From Chrysophaeum taylorii (lineage: Eukaryota > Sar > Pelagophyceae > Pelagomonadales > Pelagomonadaceae): a stretch of 64,000 bases of DNA. The translations under genes and the position numbers were made by a program. Under the pieces are notes generated by a model. That model saw only the letters and a program-made list of their open reading frames with translations. It was not told the DNA's origin and made no database searches. This document shows positions 8,375-17,705 of this stretch, piece after piece (within the stretch, counting starts at the first letter, position 1; every line of letters starts with the position of its first letter). Where the stretch lies: assembly GCA_029834535.1 (NCBI GenBank), contig JAQMWT010000190.1, forward strand, positions 27,232 through 91,231, given 5' to 3'.

Positions 8375-10531
8375 ATGAAAGTTCAAGTTCCGACGAAGGA
8401 AGAAGTTGACAAGGTTGTTCAGGAGCTGGGAATTCCTGACAATCCGCACTTAGATGACGAGGCGAAACTGATGCTCCGTCACTGTGTGCAATATTCTTGG
8501 GCCTTTTTCGACCCGATTATGAGACCGGTGGACTCGCATCCTGTGTCTCTACGATTCAAAGACGCGAATCCGCGACCGATTAAGATGACGCCCTACCGAT
8601 TGACGCCTGCGAAGCTCGATTGTCTCCGCAAGCAGATCAGCGAGTGGCGCCGGGATGGAGTCATTCGTCCGGCCAACTCACCTTGGGGCTTTCCTGTGTT
8701 GATGCTTCCGAAGAAAGGAGCTGAGATTGGAACGTCCAACGCGTTCCGTGCTGCAGTTGACTTACGTCAGCTCAACGATCAATTGGTCAATGACAGTTGG
8801 CCGAACATTCGACAAGATGATGCTTTAGCTTTTCTCGCTATGCGACGATGGCGGACATGCAATGATATTAGATGGGGATACCACAACCTTCGTCTGGATC
8901 CGGCAGCGCAAGACGCTATCACGATGGTTAACCCACTTGGCGCTCATAGTATCTTGCGATTACCTCTAGGTGTGAAGACGGCCGGAGCTCTTTTCTGCAA
9001 GCAAATGGCGAGCGACCTTTCGAGATGGATGTATCGAGACTTGGTTGCGTTTGTTGACGATATTATGATGGGATCTGACGATCTTCATCGACATTTGCAA
9101 GTTTTGATCGAAGTGATGTGTCATTTGGCACAGAGAGGGTACAGCGGTCGAACCGCGAAGTTCCACCTTCTCAAGGATGATATAGAATTTCTGGGACACA
9201 TCTCGACCCCAGAAGGCTTGAAGCCGAATCCGAAGACGCTGGAAGCACTGCAGAAGATGCCGATTCCAGGTACTTTACCGAATACTTCCCCGAAGACCCA
9301 GATACGCTCTTTCATCGGCATGAGTAATTATTGTCGGCGATATGTGAAGGGCTACTCGAAGATCGTGGAACCGTTGAGACGATTATGCCTCGAAGGCGCA
9401 AAGTTCGAATGGGCGCCCGAGTGTCAGAAAGCTTGGGATACGATTATTGAAGCTTTGGTCGATTCCAGAGGAGTCCACCACCCCGATTGTGATCTGCCTT
9501 TTCAGATCCGATCCGATGCTTCCAAGGATGGACTTGGAGCATATCTCTTCCAGATTGTCGAAGTCAAGGACGATGCCGGAAGAGTGACTCGAGAAGAACG
9601 AGTGATTGAATATTGGAGCCGAGCTGTGCCGAGGGAGATGCGCAATTACGAACCCCGTCGGCTAGAGCTGCTGGCAGTTATACTTTCTCTAGAGCACTTT
9701 CGAGCCTACATCGAAGGGCACCGGACTGTTTTGGAGACCGATCACCGAAATTTGACGTTTTTACGTAAGGCGACGCACTTGTCTGGGCAGCTTGCTCGTT
9801 GGGCGATGCGCCTCGCAAATTTAGACCCTGAACTTGGTTACAAGCCGGGAAAGTCACCGGGAATGAGTATCCCTGACTGTCACTCCCGCAATCCGATAGA
9901 TCATGTCATCGAGACTGACGAGTTTGGAGAACCTTTTAACCACGCTTATCTGGTGTTCCAAGAGCTTCCCCGACCTGTTGATGACCGAGGAATTCCCGCA
10001 TCCGGCTGCCACTTCATAATGTCGTTTGTTACGACCGAACTGCCGGAAGACGAAGACGAAGACCCTGAAAAGGACCCGATAAAATTGGCTACGTCTCACG
10101 CTACGAGACAACGTCGGAAGAAACGTGCGCGCGATGAGCCACAGATCTTCAAGGACGCAGCCGCTTACAAAGATTATATCGATAAGATACCCGATAATAT
10201 GACGCTCGCTGAGATCGCACGTGAGCAAGAATCTGATGCTACTTGCGATATTCGCTACCGAATGGCCCAAGGTCAGACGCCGCGACGTTCCCGAGCGAAC
10301 GAACGATTCGAAGTTGTTAAAGACGTTCTTTACCGAATTTCTGCTGATTTGCACCCGATGATTGTTGCACCTGCTACGTTGCGCAAGCGCATTATTCGAC
10401 TCTACCATGGCACTCCGGTTAACGGTGGTCATATGGGACGTCACAGTACCGTCCAGGCTATCCAAGAACGATTTTGGTGGCCCCACATGTCGAACGAAGT
10501 TGGAGTCTTCATTGCTGAATGTTTAATTTGA
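8375..10531 (+). CDS. Gypsy reverse transcriptase - RNase H - integrase zinc domain
   Basis: 718 residues. RT: the PYRLTPAKLDCLRKQI entry, Asp164 in NDIRWGYHNLRL, and the catalytic pair Asp228-Asp229 in FVDDIMMG, followed by the conserved IEFLGH and the FIGMSNYCRRYVKGYS connection. RNase H: Asp381 in RSDASKDGLGAYL, then ELLAVILSLEHFRAY and ETDHRNL. The integrase zinc region follows: LYHGTPVNGGHMG supplies the two histidines and IAEC the first cysteine. The frame then meets TGA at 10529-10531, exactly where the second zinc cysteine (C-x2-C) is expected, and continues in frame with QIARTPEPKR. It copies element RNA to DNA. RT and RNase H look catalytically intact. Confidence 0.95.
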   Translation: MKVQVPTKEEVDKVVQELGIPDNPHLDDEAKLMLRHCVQYSWAFFDPIMRPVDSHPVSLRFKDANPRPIKMTPYRLTPAKLDCLRKQISEWRRDGVIRPANSPWGFPVLMLPKKGAEIGTSNAFRAAVDLRQLNDQLVNDSWPNIRQDDALAFLAMRRWRTCNDIRWGYHNLRLDPAAQDAITMVNPLGAHSILRLPLGVKTAGALFCKQMASDLSRWMYRDLVAFVDDIMMGSDDLHRHLQVLIEVMCHLAQRGYSGRTAKFHLLKDDIEFLGHISTPEGLKPNPKTLEALQKMPIPGTLPNTSPKTQIRSFIGMSNYCRRYVKGYSKIVEPLRRLCLEGAKFEWAPECQKAWDTIIEALVDSRGVHHPDCDLPFQIRSDASKDGLGAYLFQIVEVKDDAGRVTREERVIEYWSRAVPREMRNYEPRRLELLAVILSLEHFRAYIEGHRTVLETDHRNLTFLRKATHLSGQLARWAMRLANLDPELGYKPGKSPGMSIPDCHSRNPIDHVIETDEFGEPFNHAYLVFQELPRPVDDRGIPASGCHFIMSFVTTELPEDEDEDPEKDPIKLATSHATRQRRKKRARDEPQIFKDAAAYKDYIDKIPDNMTLAEIAREQESDATCDIRYRMAQGQTPRRSRANERFEVVKDVLYRISADLHPMIVAPATLRKRIIRLYHGTPVNGGHMGRHSTVQAIQERFWWPHMSNEVGVFIAECLI

Positions 10532-11908
10532 CAGATAGCTCGTACGCCTGAGCCGAAACGAGCTGGACTCTTGCAGCAGCCCGTATACGATGGTGATGGT
10601 GCTGTTCTTTGCATGGATTTATTTGGACCTTTGCCCAGCGCTGGTCCCGAGACGTATCTTCTAGTATTTTTTGATCCGTTCTCGCATTTCTTGATTCTGG
10701 ATGTTTTGAACGATAAGACTGCTGAGTCTGTCCTCGAGTCTTTTGTCATCAACATCCTACTCAAGGGCCACTTGCCCCAGATGACTCGTACCGACAATGG
10801 GGAAAGAGTTCGTGAACAAGTTGATGCGCGAGTTTTGCCATCTCTTTAACACGCGATACCAGACTACGATTCCTTATCATGCCCAGTCGAACCCGGCTGA
10901 GCGTGTTAACCGATTTATCAAGGCCTTCCTCCGTGCTTGCCTTCAGGGCCGGAACATCACGGATTGGCCCGACTTTGCCCATTATATTGCGTTTTGTTAC
11001 AACCGCAAGTTTATTCCAGGCACGCAGATTTCTCCCTTTATGCTGCGCCTGAACCGTCAGCCGATGCTGCCGACTGACTACACGCTTATGGACTTTGATA
11101 CGCGATTGTTGCCGAAGACTCGCTCTGATGCAGTCGCCGAAACTCGTGAACGACTGAAGTATTATACGAAGATCGTCCGCGAGGCTCGTGATAAAGCTTT
11201 GAAGAAACAACGATTGGCATACAATGCTGATCATGCTGATGTTGAGTACAAGGAAGGATCGCACGTTTTGCTCTATATTCCTTTCCTTCAGAACAAACTT
11301 CGACCGGAATGGCGAGGACCGTTCAATATCAAGGAACGCCCTTCCCCGGTCACCTATAGGATTGAGTCTCTCGACTCTCCGCCCGAAGAACGACGTGTTC
11401 ATGTTAGTCAGATCACGCCTGTGATGGTACCTCCGATCGTCGATCCAACCATCCGCAAACCCGAAGAAACCTTCCGTGATGATTATCAGCACGGTAAATT
11501 TGTTCTTTTCCGGATTCCTGACCGGAAGCGCTCTGATTGGCGCAAGAAGATTTATGTTGCCGAAGTTTGCGAGCCTTACGATTACCTGAATGGTCGTGTT
11601 GCTCTACATTCTACTCCGATTTGGGTCCGAACGATGATGACGCTTATTTCAAGCCGACCTCTCACCTTTCGCACCGCAAGCTCAAGCCCGAGTTAAAGGA
11701 CGTTGAAGGTCGAAGTTTCACCGACGAGTCCAGAATTTCCTCCAACACAACTCCTTGTGTCACGGATTTCGCTCCGCACGAGATTGATGTGTTGATCCCC
11801 AAGTTTACTTTACGCAGTGGCCGAGTTCCTGAACCGGTCATCACCCGCGTTTACCAGAAGATTCGTTCACGAGATGCTCGTAAGGCGAAGCCGCGCTCCT
11901 CGCGCTAG
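10532..11908 (+). pseudogene. Gypsy integrase core and C-terminal region (frameshifted)
   Basis: Continues the RT frame to about 10800 with the first catalytic Asp in MDLFGPL (10615-10617) and the second in TRTDNG (10792-10794). The frame then moves by one base at the GGGG run near 10796-10800 (one extra G) into 10797-11696. That frame holds the catalytic Glu in NPAERVNRF (10899-10901) and a tail with SHVLLYIPFLQNKLRPEWRG (GPY/F-like region). A second frameshift near 11630 passes to 11621-11908, the basic C-terminus. All three DDE acidic residues are present. The stop at 10529 plus two frameshifts prevent a full integrase from this copy. Confidence 0.9.
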
Positions 11909-11948
11909 CACCTCGCTGGGGCAGCTCGAATTCTTACCAGGGGAGTCC

Positions 11949-12262
11949 TGTGGCGGCAACTCCCGCCTCCTAAGGCTTACCCCTCTTCTAGGCCCCCCCC
12001 TTATCAGGGGCACCCTACTCCGTTCTGATGATGTCAGTTTTCTCTATGACATCATCTTCCCTGGTTTCTGTGATTCAAGTGTTCTTAATCATAAAGCAAC
12101 AGCCGATCCTCAAGTTGTGAGGACCAGGCACGGAAGTTGTTTGTGGTTGTGTGGCGGGAGAACGGCCATCCTCGTCCAGTGACTCCATCAAGGGCACGGA
12201 CGCGAGCGGCGAGCCAGGATTCGAAGGCACGCCAGGTAGGCCTAAATTCTCCTTACGCCACA
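11949..12262 (+). repeat. 3' LTR of the gypsy element
   Basis: 314 bp, TGTGGCGGC...ACGCCACA, the partner of 1823-2138. The purine-rich AGGGGAG at about 11939-11945 just upstream fits a polypurine tract. The flanking GGTCG at 12263-12267 completes the 5-bp target duplication. Confidence 0.95.
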
Positions 12263-15020
12263 GGTCGCGGTCGTGCGCACGAGGCGAAGGTCGTCCTGGA
12301 CGCAGCCCGGTCGCGGCGCTGGAACAACGTAGACGGCCCCGGGGCCGGCCTCGGGCCGACATCCTAGGTATATCCCGATCAAGGCGCGTTCGGCGTTCTT
12401 CGCGGCGTCGACGCGGTAGGCAACGAGCGAGCCGTAGGGCGCCATGCCGCTAATGTCCTCGTGCTCGCCGATGTAGCCGCCGACGACGTTCACCTGGCGG
12501 ACGGCGTAGAGGTAGGAATAGCCCCAGAATTTGGGATGGAGCACGTTCCGGACCAAGACGTCGTTGGCGCGCGCCACGTCCAGAATCCGGATGTGGGCGT
12601 TATCGGCGGCGTTGACGTGGCGTTCGGGGACGACATACTCGACGGCGAGGCCGGTTGCGGCGGCCGCAGAACGGAAGTGCGGGTTGTCGAGCTCGCCCCC
12701 CAAGTCCGCGCGGAGGGTAGTTGGGTGCAGCCCAGCCGCGCGCGCGGACGCGATGAGCACGAGGAGCTCCCCCGCCGCGTCGCTTTTCTTGGCGATGAGC
12801 GAGCTCGCCAGGCGAGCCGGGCGCCGAAAGGCGAAGTCGAGGCCATACCGCGCCCCTCCGAGCGTCGGCGGGTTGAAGGGGCCTTGCAAGTCGACCTCAA
12901 CGACGGCCCCGTCGGGTGCCGAGGTCGCGCTCGTCGTCGTGGAATGCGTGGGCGCCTTGCGTAAGCGGCCGAGGGTGCAGCAGGTGGGGTGCCGGCATTC
13001 CCCGACAGCGGGAAGGCCGAGCCACTTCAGGGCGGCGTCCCGGCGGTCATCGCTGGCGTGGCCGAGCATCTGATGGGCGCTGACGTCGTCGAGGCTGAGG
13101 CCCGGCATGAGGACCGGGTCGACCGGCCGTGCGCTCGGGTGCTGCAGCATTGCCGCCCCAACGGCATGGCTCGACGCCACAGCAGCCATAGCACCGGCCA
13201 AGACCGCGGTCGCGATGATGGAGGAGACGAAAGCCGAGCCAAAGACGCCGCGCGGCGCGAGCCGGCGTCCGGCAGCGGCGGTGGCGGCGGCGGCGGCGGC
13301 GGGGGCCGCGGCGGTGACGGCCGCAGTGCCGGCCGTCGCCGGTTCGGTCCCCGTGCGCCGGGTGATGAGCACGTAGTCCTTTCCCCGCTTGATGAGGGGG
13401 ATGATCTTGCCGTCGCTCGTCTCGAGGCGAGGGCGCGACCCGCTGATGAAGCGCCCCCCGCTCTTGTCGAACTGGTCGACCGAGAAGAGCCGCGGGAGCG
13501 AGGGCGTAATGGCGGCAGCGATGGTGACGTCGATGTGTCCGTCTGTAGTCTGGAGCGTGACGTTCTCGATGACGTGTCCACTGACAGCGTGGCTGTGGCG
13601 TCCACCGTCGAAGAAGCCGCCCGGGAGCCAGGACAGCCACGTCTTCGTGTAGGAGACCACCGTGCTGTACTCGGGCCGCGTGTGGTTGTCGCAGGCGGAG
13701 TCGACGAGCCACTCCTCGTAGTCGTCTTGTGGCGCCGCGCGGGCACGGGCTGCCCGCGCCGTTGTGCTGCACAGGAGCGGGAACGGGACAGTGCGGAGGA
13801 TGCATGCAAGGCCGGGGACGAGGAGGAGAGCGGGCAGCGCAACACTGCCGTCGAGCCAGGGACCGAGCATAGCCCCGGCGGCCACGAAGAGTAACGTCAA
13901 CGTCAGGTGAAGGGCGCCGGGAGAGACCAACGGTGGCTCGATGCCGCGCGCCATAAATGCGCGCGCGCCGATGGTGTAACCGGTCCGGCCGGCGTCGGTG
14001 GTGCGGCGGGCGGCCGCGGCAGCGGTCGGCGCGGGCTCACGGGCTTGCGGGGCATGCGGGTGCGCCTCATGGGGCGGCGCGGCCGGGCGGGCGGGTGGCG
14101 CGCCCCGGTACCGGAAAGTCCTCAACTTGCGGAGGTCGCGGATCGAGAGGACGTCCCCGGGCTGCCAGCCGGGAGCCTTGAGCGGGAAGTCGTCGGTGGT
14201 GTGGGTGGGGAAGCGGCAGATTGCGCACGGCATACGGCTCGTGATGTCGGCAGGGCATATGCGGGCGGTGTGAAAGAGCCCGTAGCACTTGCTGCAGAAC
14301 GGGACTGGTCCAGTCCGGGCGGAAGTCGTAGTTGAGCGTGGTGCGGCCGGGCGGGACAGCAGTTTGCGCTGCGGTCTGGCGGGCACGTGCGCGAGAGCCG
14401 CCGCGGCTGATATCGGCGTTGCGGCAGTACGTGGTAAAGACCTTGATGAATGTGTCGTACGTGGTGCCTGTCCGGGCGGACTCAATCGCGAGAAGACGGT
14501 GGGCCTCCGCCAGGTCACCCCCCCCCCCTTTGGGTCCCTTGAGGCCCTCGAGGAAGTAGAGCATGCGATCCGTGTCGGTGAATGTGTCGCCCAGCGCCTC
14601 AAGGGCCGTGATGTTACGCTCGAAGGCCGCGAGGTAAATGTCGGGCGTGCCGAACGAGACGATGGACAGATCGTGCAGGTGCTGGCGGAGTTCTGTCTTG
14701 CTGTTGAAGGCGAAGCGGTGGCGTAGGCGGTCCAAAGCGTCGGCACCAGTCTGGCAGCGGTCGACAATGCGCTACGCCTCCGTCGCGGTGCCGCCGCGCA
14801 GGAGGCAGAGCAGGAACAGGTCGGCATCGGGCGTCAACGGCGGGGGCCTGATGGAGCCGGCATCATCATCCAGGAACTGGACGTAGTCCACGACGTCCTG
14901 TTCGAGTTGTCGCAGGTGCGTCGCGTCCTCCACCGCATCACCGTCGGGGGTGAAAGTGCGGAGCAGGCTGACGATGTCCGGCAGGCGCTTCCGTGCGTCC
15001 TTGAGCTCGGTGGCCGACAT
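12263..15020 (-). pseudogene. Ty1/copia Gag-protease-integrase region (5' half of copia-1)
   Basis: Reads from 15020 (ATG, MSATELKDARKRL) downward in three successive frames. Gag N-terminus lies at 15020-14772, gag middle at 14735 to about 14310 (IYLAAFERNITALEALG), then one long frame from about 14310 to 12263. That frame holds a zinc knuckle CSKCYGLFHTARIC (C-x2-C-x4-H-x4-C), the protease WLVDSACDNH, the pre-integrase HQMLGHASD...CCTLGR zinc region, and integrase with D in VEVDLQGPF, D in RADLGGE, and AADNAHIRIL where copia has A-E-R-x-x-R. The third catalytic acid thus looks replaced. The order Gag-PR-IN followed by RT is diagnostic of copia. High GC sets it apart from the other copia elements here. 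Two frameshifts and the gypsy insertion make it non-functional. Confidence 0.88.
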
Positions 15021-15236
15021 GACACTCGCGCGCAAGTGGTAGCGTCGTGCTAGAACACGAACAACATGGGCCTCATAACCGCATGAGTGTCATGTGTGTG
15101 TGAAGTGAACGTGGCATGTGACCTAGTGTCAGGACAGGCGACGTGGCGCGTGCGTGGCGTGTGCGTGGCGTGTGCGTGGCGTGTGCGTGGCGTGTGCGTG
15201 GTGTGTCAGTGGCGTGTCACTGGGACAGGCTGGTGC
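15021..15236. repeat. Copia-1 leader with GCGTGGCGTGT tandem repeat
   Basis: Upstream (minus sense) of copia-1 gag. The stretch 15143-15211 is a tandem array of a ~10-bp GTGCGTGGCG unit repeated about six times. It may include the element's 5' leader or LTR end, but no second LTR copy is in the window for comparison. It abuts the mitochondrial-like sequence at about 15237. Confidence 0.55.
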
Positions 15237-15716
15237 AATTGACTACATGTCGAATACGCTATAACTCGTTTCAAATCATTTTGTAAAAGACCTGTTGTTG
15301 CAGCGAAGAAAGCTGTCATAGCTCCAAACAAGGTAATTACTGTTAAGGCAGTATTCGAATACTCCAATAAAGGGGAACAACGGGATATTAAGAAAACGCC
15401 TGCTGTAACTAATGTCGCAGCGTGAATTAACGCAGAAACAGGAGTCGGTCCCTCCATCGCATCTGGAAGCCAAGTATGTAAGCCTAATTGCGCAGATTTT
15501 CCTACAGCACCGATAAAGAGCAAAATACTAATAAGATTCAATAAATCAAAATTAAAAGACAGAAAGAGAATTCTTTTACCCTCAAAGTAGGGAACCATAG
15601 CAAAAACAGTGGAATATTCTACTGTTTGAAAACACAAATAAGTAGAAAAGATACCTAAAGCCAACCCAAAATCTCCTATACGATTTACTATCATGGCTTT
15701 AATCGCGGCTTTATTA
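15237..15716 (-). pseudogene. nad5: Mitochondrial nad5 fragment in nuclear DNA (NUMT), downstream part
   Basis: AT-rich minus-strand frame encoding an internal piece of NADH dehydrogenase subunit 5 of complex I. Conserved blocks include [38 protein letters not shown] and [20 protein letters not shown]. It begins mid-codon at the S1 junction and ends at STCSQL, before the next conserved residues. Tryptophan is TGG here. The adjoining upstream piece is at 17025-17130, and the two join in frame once S1 is removed. It sits among nuclear transposons, so I read it as a mitochondrial-to-nuclear transfer, not a working gene. Confidence 0.92.
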
Positions 15717-15748
15717 AGAAGGGCTAACGCTGGGGCTGTTGATAGGGG

Positions 15749-16216
15749 CTATCCGTTTAATAAGTGCGTTGCGAATGACGTGACGTAGGGCAAATGCTGG
15801 GGGTTGTAATGAATGCGATGAGGGTTTTGCGAAGGTGTTGGAAGAAGGTTTGTGTTCGAGAGGGGCATTGATGGGAGATGATGGTGGTTAGGAGATGGGC
15901 TGGATGTTGGTTTTTCGAGGAAGATTCCGGCGTGTTCGAGAAGGGTGCGGATGGTGGGCTCTTTTTCGGCTTTGAGGGCCCAGTACGTCTTGTCGGGATT
16001 GTAGCCGTGCACCAACGTGTGCGGTATGCCTGGGGGGGGGGGGTCGGCATCATTTCTTCGGCGCTTTCCATCGGTTGTACTTTGTGAGGCGTCACGACGA
16101 GTTCTTCGCGGCATTCCATAGTATCTTGCAATTTTTGAATTTTCCAACCTTTGCTCGAACGTGGAACGTTCCATTTCATACTCCGACAATAGTAGACGGA
16201 CGGTGGAACGTCCCAT
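15749..16216 (-). CDS. Hypothetical ORF of element S, conserved in copy 2
   Basis: 155 residues on the minus strand. The segment GYNPDKTYWALKAEKEPTIR and the following Pro/His/Ser-rich tail recur in copy 2 at 42553-42860, though there frameshifts split the frame. No domain recognised. It may be a captured host fragment or a remnant of the autonomous element's gene. Confidence 0.3.
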   Translation of the reverse strand: MGRSTVRLLLSEYEMERSTFEQRLENSKIARYYGMPRRTRRDASQSTTDGKRRRNDADPPPPGIPHTLVHGYNPDKTYWALKAEKEPTIRTLLEHAGIFLEKPTSSPSPNHHHLPSMPLSNTNLLPTPSQNPHRIHYNPQHLPYVTSFATHLLNG

Positions 16217-16435
16217 TTCAAGAGTGTTGCGGCCGCGCGGTTGCTTTCAAAAGTGTTGCGGCCGCGCGGTAGCACGGCGCTGTCGGACGGACGGACGGTC
16301 GCCTGGGGGGGGGGGGGTCGGCATCATTTCTTCGGCGCTTTCCATCGGTTGTACTTTGTGAGGCGTCACGACGAGTTCTTCGCGGCATTCTTGCATTTTT
16401 TGGACCGTTGAACGGTTTCAAGCTTCATTGAACAT

Positions 16436-16918
16436 TTAATTTTTCAACCTTTGCTCAAACGGGGAACGTTCCATTTCACACTCTGACAATATTAGACGGT
16501 CGGTGGAACGTTCCATTTCAATAGTGTTGCGGCCGCGCGGTAGCACGAGGCTGTCGCACGCTCTCGCGGTCCTTTTCCTACCGTTGCGGCTGCCCGGTAG
16601 CACGACGCTCTCGCGGTCGGTCGCGTTGCTCTTCCTCGTGTTGCGGCCGCGCGGTATCACGAGGCTCTCGCGCTCGGTCGCGCTCCTTTTCCTAGTCTTG
16701 CCGCACGCTCCCACGCGATGTCGCTCTTGGTCCGCGTCGAGGTCGCGGTGCTTCTGCTGCTTCTGAGCTTCGCTCGGGCGGCTCGGGCGGTGCCGCGCAA
16801 GCCGCGCGCGCCCCTCGGTGTCGCGGCGCTCTTTAGGCACGAGACGCCGCGGCTCGTCCCGGGAGGCGTCGCCATCATTTCTTCGGGGCAAGCACGCAAG
16901 ATATGCTAAGATCGGCAA
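16436..16918 (-). CDS. Arg-rich repeat ORF of element S
   Basis: 160 residues open on the minus strand, with equivalents of 158 residues at 43285-43761 and 178 residues at 48154-48690. It is built of a degenerate ~21-residue unit (ESLVLPRGRNTRKS-like) matching ~60-bp tandem repeats in the DNA. The opposite strand of the same region (16718-16909) is also open in all three copies and starts with a hydrophobic leucine run. Either frame may be open only because the sequence is GC-rich and repetitive, so coding status is uncertain. Confidence 0.25.
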   Translation of the reverse strand: MPILAYLACLPRRNDGDASRDEPRRLVPKERRDTEGRARLARHRPSRPSEAQKQQKHRDLDADQERHRVGACGKTRKRSATERESLVIPRGRNTRKSNATDRESVVLPGSRNGRKRTARACDSLVLPRGRNTIEMERSTDRLILSECEMERSPFEQRLKN

Positions 16919-17024
16919 GATACTTTAAGCTTCAACCCAACATGACTACTTAACTTTTCTATACTGGTCGGATGGACGGTCGGGCCAATTATTCAATTCG
17001 TAGCTGTTGATTCCATCAACAGGA

Positions 17025-17130
17025 TTAGCTTGAATGCGCGTAAACCAAAAATTTATTAATAAGTAAGAAGACAAACCAATACCTTCCCAGCCCAAAAACA
17101 TTTGCATAAATAGAGAACAGTAATCACAAC
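17025..17130 (-). pseudogene. nad5: NUMT nad5 fragment, upstream part
   Basis: The minus strand encodes [13 protein letters not shown] and [16 protein letters not shown], the well-conserved stretch of Nad5 immediately before the piece at 15237-15716 (which begins KAAIKAM). Together they form one uninterrupted reading frame split by S1. The match fades beyond about 17130, where the transferred segment ends. Confidence 0.9.
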
Positions 17131-17310
17131 TGTGTTACCCTCCAGCAGAGTGTGGGAACAGTGGTAGTCTGTCCTCGAATCTGTCTCTTAATCAAGGACA
17201 GTCGGTGTGAATAACACAGCGGTTTCTTAAATCGAAGGTGGCAAAGTTAAGTGAACTAACCCTAGAACAGGGGGCACTAACCCTAGTTCAGATTTTCGAT
17301 CTCTACGCCC
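17131..17310. other. Unassigned spacer
   Basis: No coding content or recognisable element. It contains two short AACCCTAG-type motifs near 17259-17290. It lies between the nad5 fragment and a copia RNase H remnant. Confidence 0.5.
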
Positions 17311-17705
17311 TCACAGGTTGAACGTGGGGAGCGAAATCTGGATCAAACTAAGCGGGAAGCGTCTTACCATCGACAAGAATGTAGAGAGTGTTCTGGACAG
17401 AGTCGTACGGTGGAAGAGCAGCTGAAAGAGTGATTTGATGGGATGGTGGGGAGGATGAAGTGGAGTGAACGCCGTAGGCGTTTTTGAGCTTGTGAAATAA
17501 GTTGCGTTGAAGGAGCTTCGAAAAACGATCAGCGACCTGGTAGAGAGTAGGACACCAGAGAGGTCTAATGATCGAGTTAGCTTGGTAGTCACGAATGCGA
17601 AATTCCCGTAATTTGATATGACGAGAAGGAGCACTGACTTTAGGATGATTAGCGACACGTAGTGCGCTAGCGTTGTCAATGGAGAGATTGGACCCTCTCC
17701 GGGTA
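17311..17705 (-). pseudogene. Copia remnant C: RNase H C-terminus
   Basis: In the minus frame starting near 17705 one reads LSIDNASALRVANHP, then SRHIKLREFRIRDYQ and CPTLYQVADRFSKLLQ. This is the standard copia RNase H ending, in which DN-S-A begins a block that closes with the Q-x-A-D-x-x-x-K-x-L motif. It is related to, but distinct from, elements A and B. No RT, integrase or LTR is attached. Element B's LTR lies directly upstream, so C was probably the target into which B inserted. Confidence 0.75.

Larger units (their letters stand above)
1823..12262 (+). mobile_element. Ty3/gypsy LTR retrotransposon carrying a C5-cytosine methyltransferase
   Basis: A complete element of 10,440 bp with direct LTRs at 1823-2138 and 11949-12262, both TGTGG...CCACA, flanked by the 5-bp target duplication GGTCG (1818-1822 and 12263-12267). 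Order of coding parts on the plus strand: gag (2601), RS-rich ORF (4346-5127), acidic ORF plus protease start (5124-5900), protease end plus DNA methyltransferase (5901-8027), linker, RT-RNase H-integrase zinc region (8375-10531), integrase core and tail (10532-11908). RT before integrase fixes it as gypsy, not copia. By eye the LTRs are about 95% identical, so the insertion is not recent. Two in-frame stops (5898-5900, 10529-10531) and frameshifts near 10800 and 11630 make this copy inactive as it stands. It sits inside copia-1. Confidence 0.95.
15717..17024. mobile_element. Element S, copy 1, inserted in the nad5 fragment (TTA duplication)
   Basis: 1,308 bp starting AGAAGGGCTAACG and ending ATTCCATCAACAGGA. 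nad5 sequence resumes on both sides, and TTA (ATTA in this copy) is duplicated at 15714-15716 and 17025-17027. Copy 2 (42553-43908) has the same ends and the same TTA duplication, which fixes the borders. The right end is a perfect hairpin, CTGTTGAT-TCC-ATCAACAG (17004-17022). A shorter CTGTTGAT lies inverted near the left end. Internally an ~80-bp module is repeated (16041-16118 and 16312-16391), G runs are frequent, and GGAACGTTCC palindromes come in pairs. No transposase is recognisable, so it is probably non-autonomous. A 3-bp TTA duplication would fit PIF/Harbinger, but that is only suggestive. Confidence 0.8.

Noticed and set aside
10529-10531. Alternative genetic code with TGA = Cys
   Set aside because: TGA also ends the copia A2 RNase H in a sensible place, and one TGA in a decaying element is better explained by mutation.
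12989-13894. Plus-strand ORF with Gly/Arg-rich repeats
   Set aside because: Antisense of the copia-1 protease/integrase region; composition follows from GC content.
16500-16720. CRISPR-like array in element S
   Set aside because: Units are degenerate, contiguous ~60-bp repeats without unique spacers of constant length, in a eukaryotic context.
16718-16909. Small secreted protein (hydrophobic Leu-rich start) in element S
   Set aside because: Open in three copies, but opposite an equally open Arg-rich frame in GC repeats; no start context or homologue visible.
15717-17024. piggyBac-type element (TTAA target)
   Set aside because: The left border reads TTAA but the right border reads ATTAG or ATTAT, so the shared duplication is TTA.
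15237-17130. nad5 as a working mitochondrial gene with an intron
   Set aside because: Flanked by nuclear retrotransposons, truncated at both ends, and the insert recurs elsewhere with its own TTA duplication, so it is a mobile element in a NUMT.
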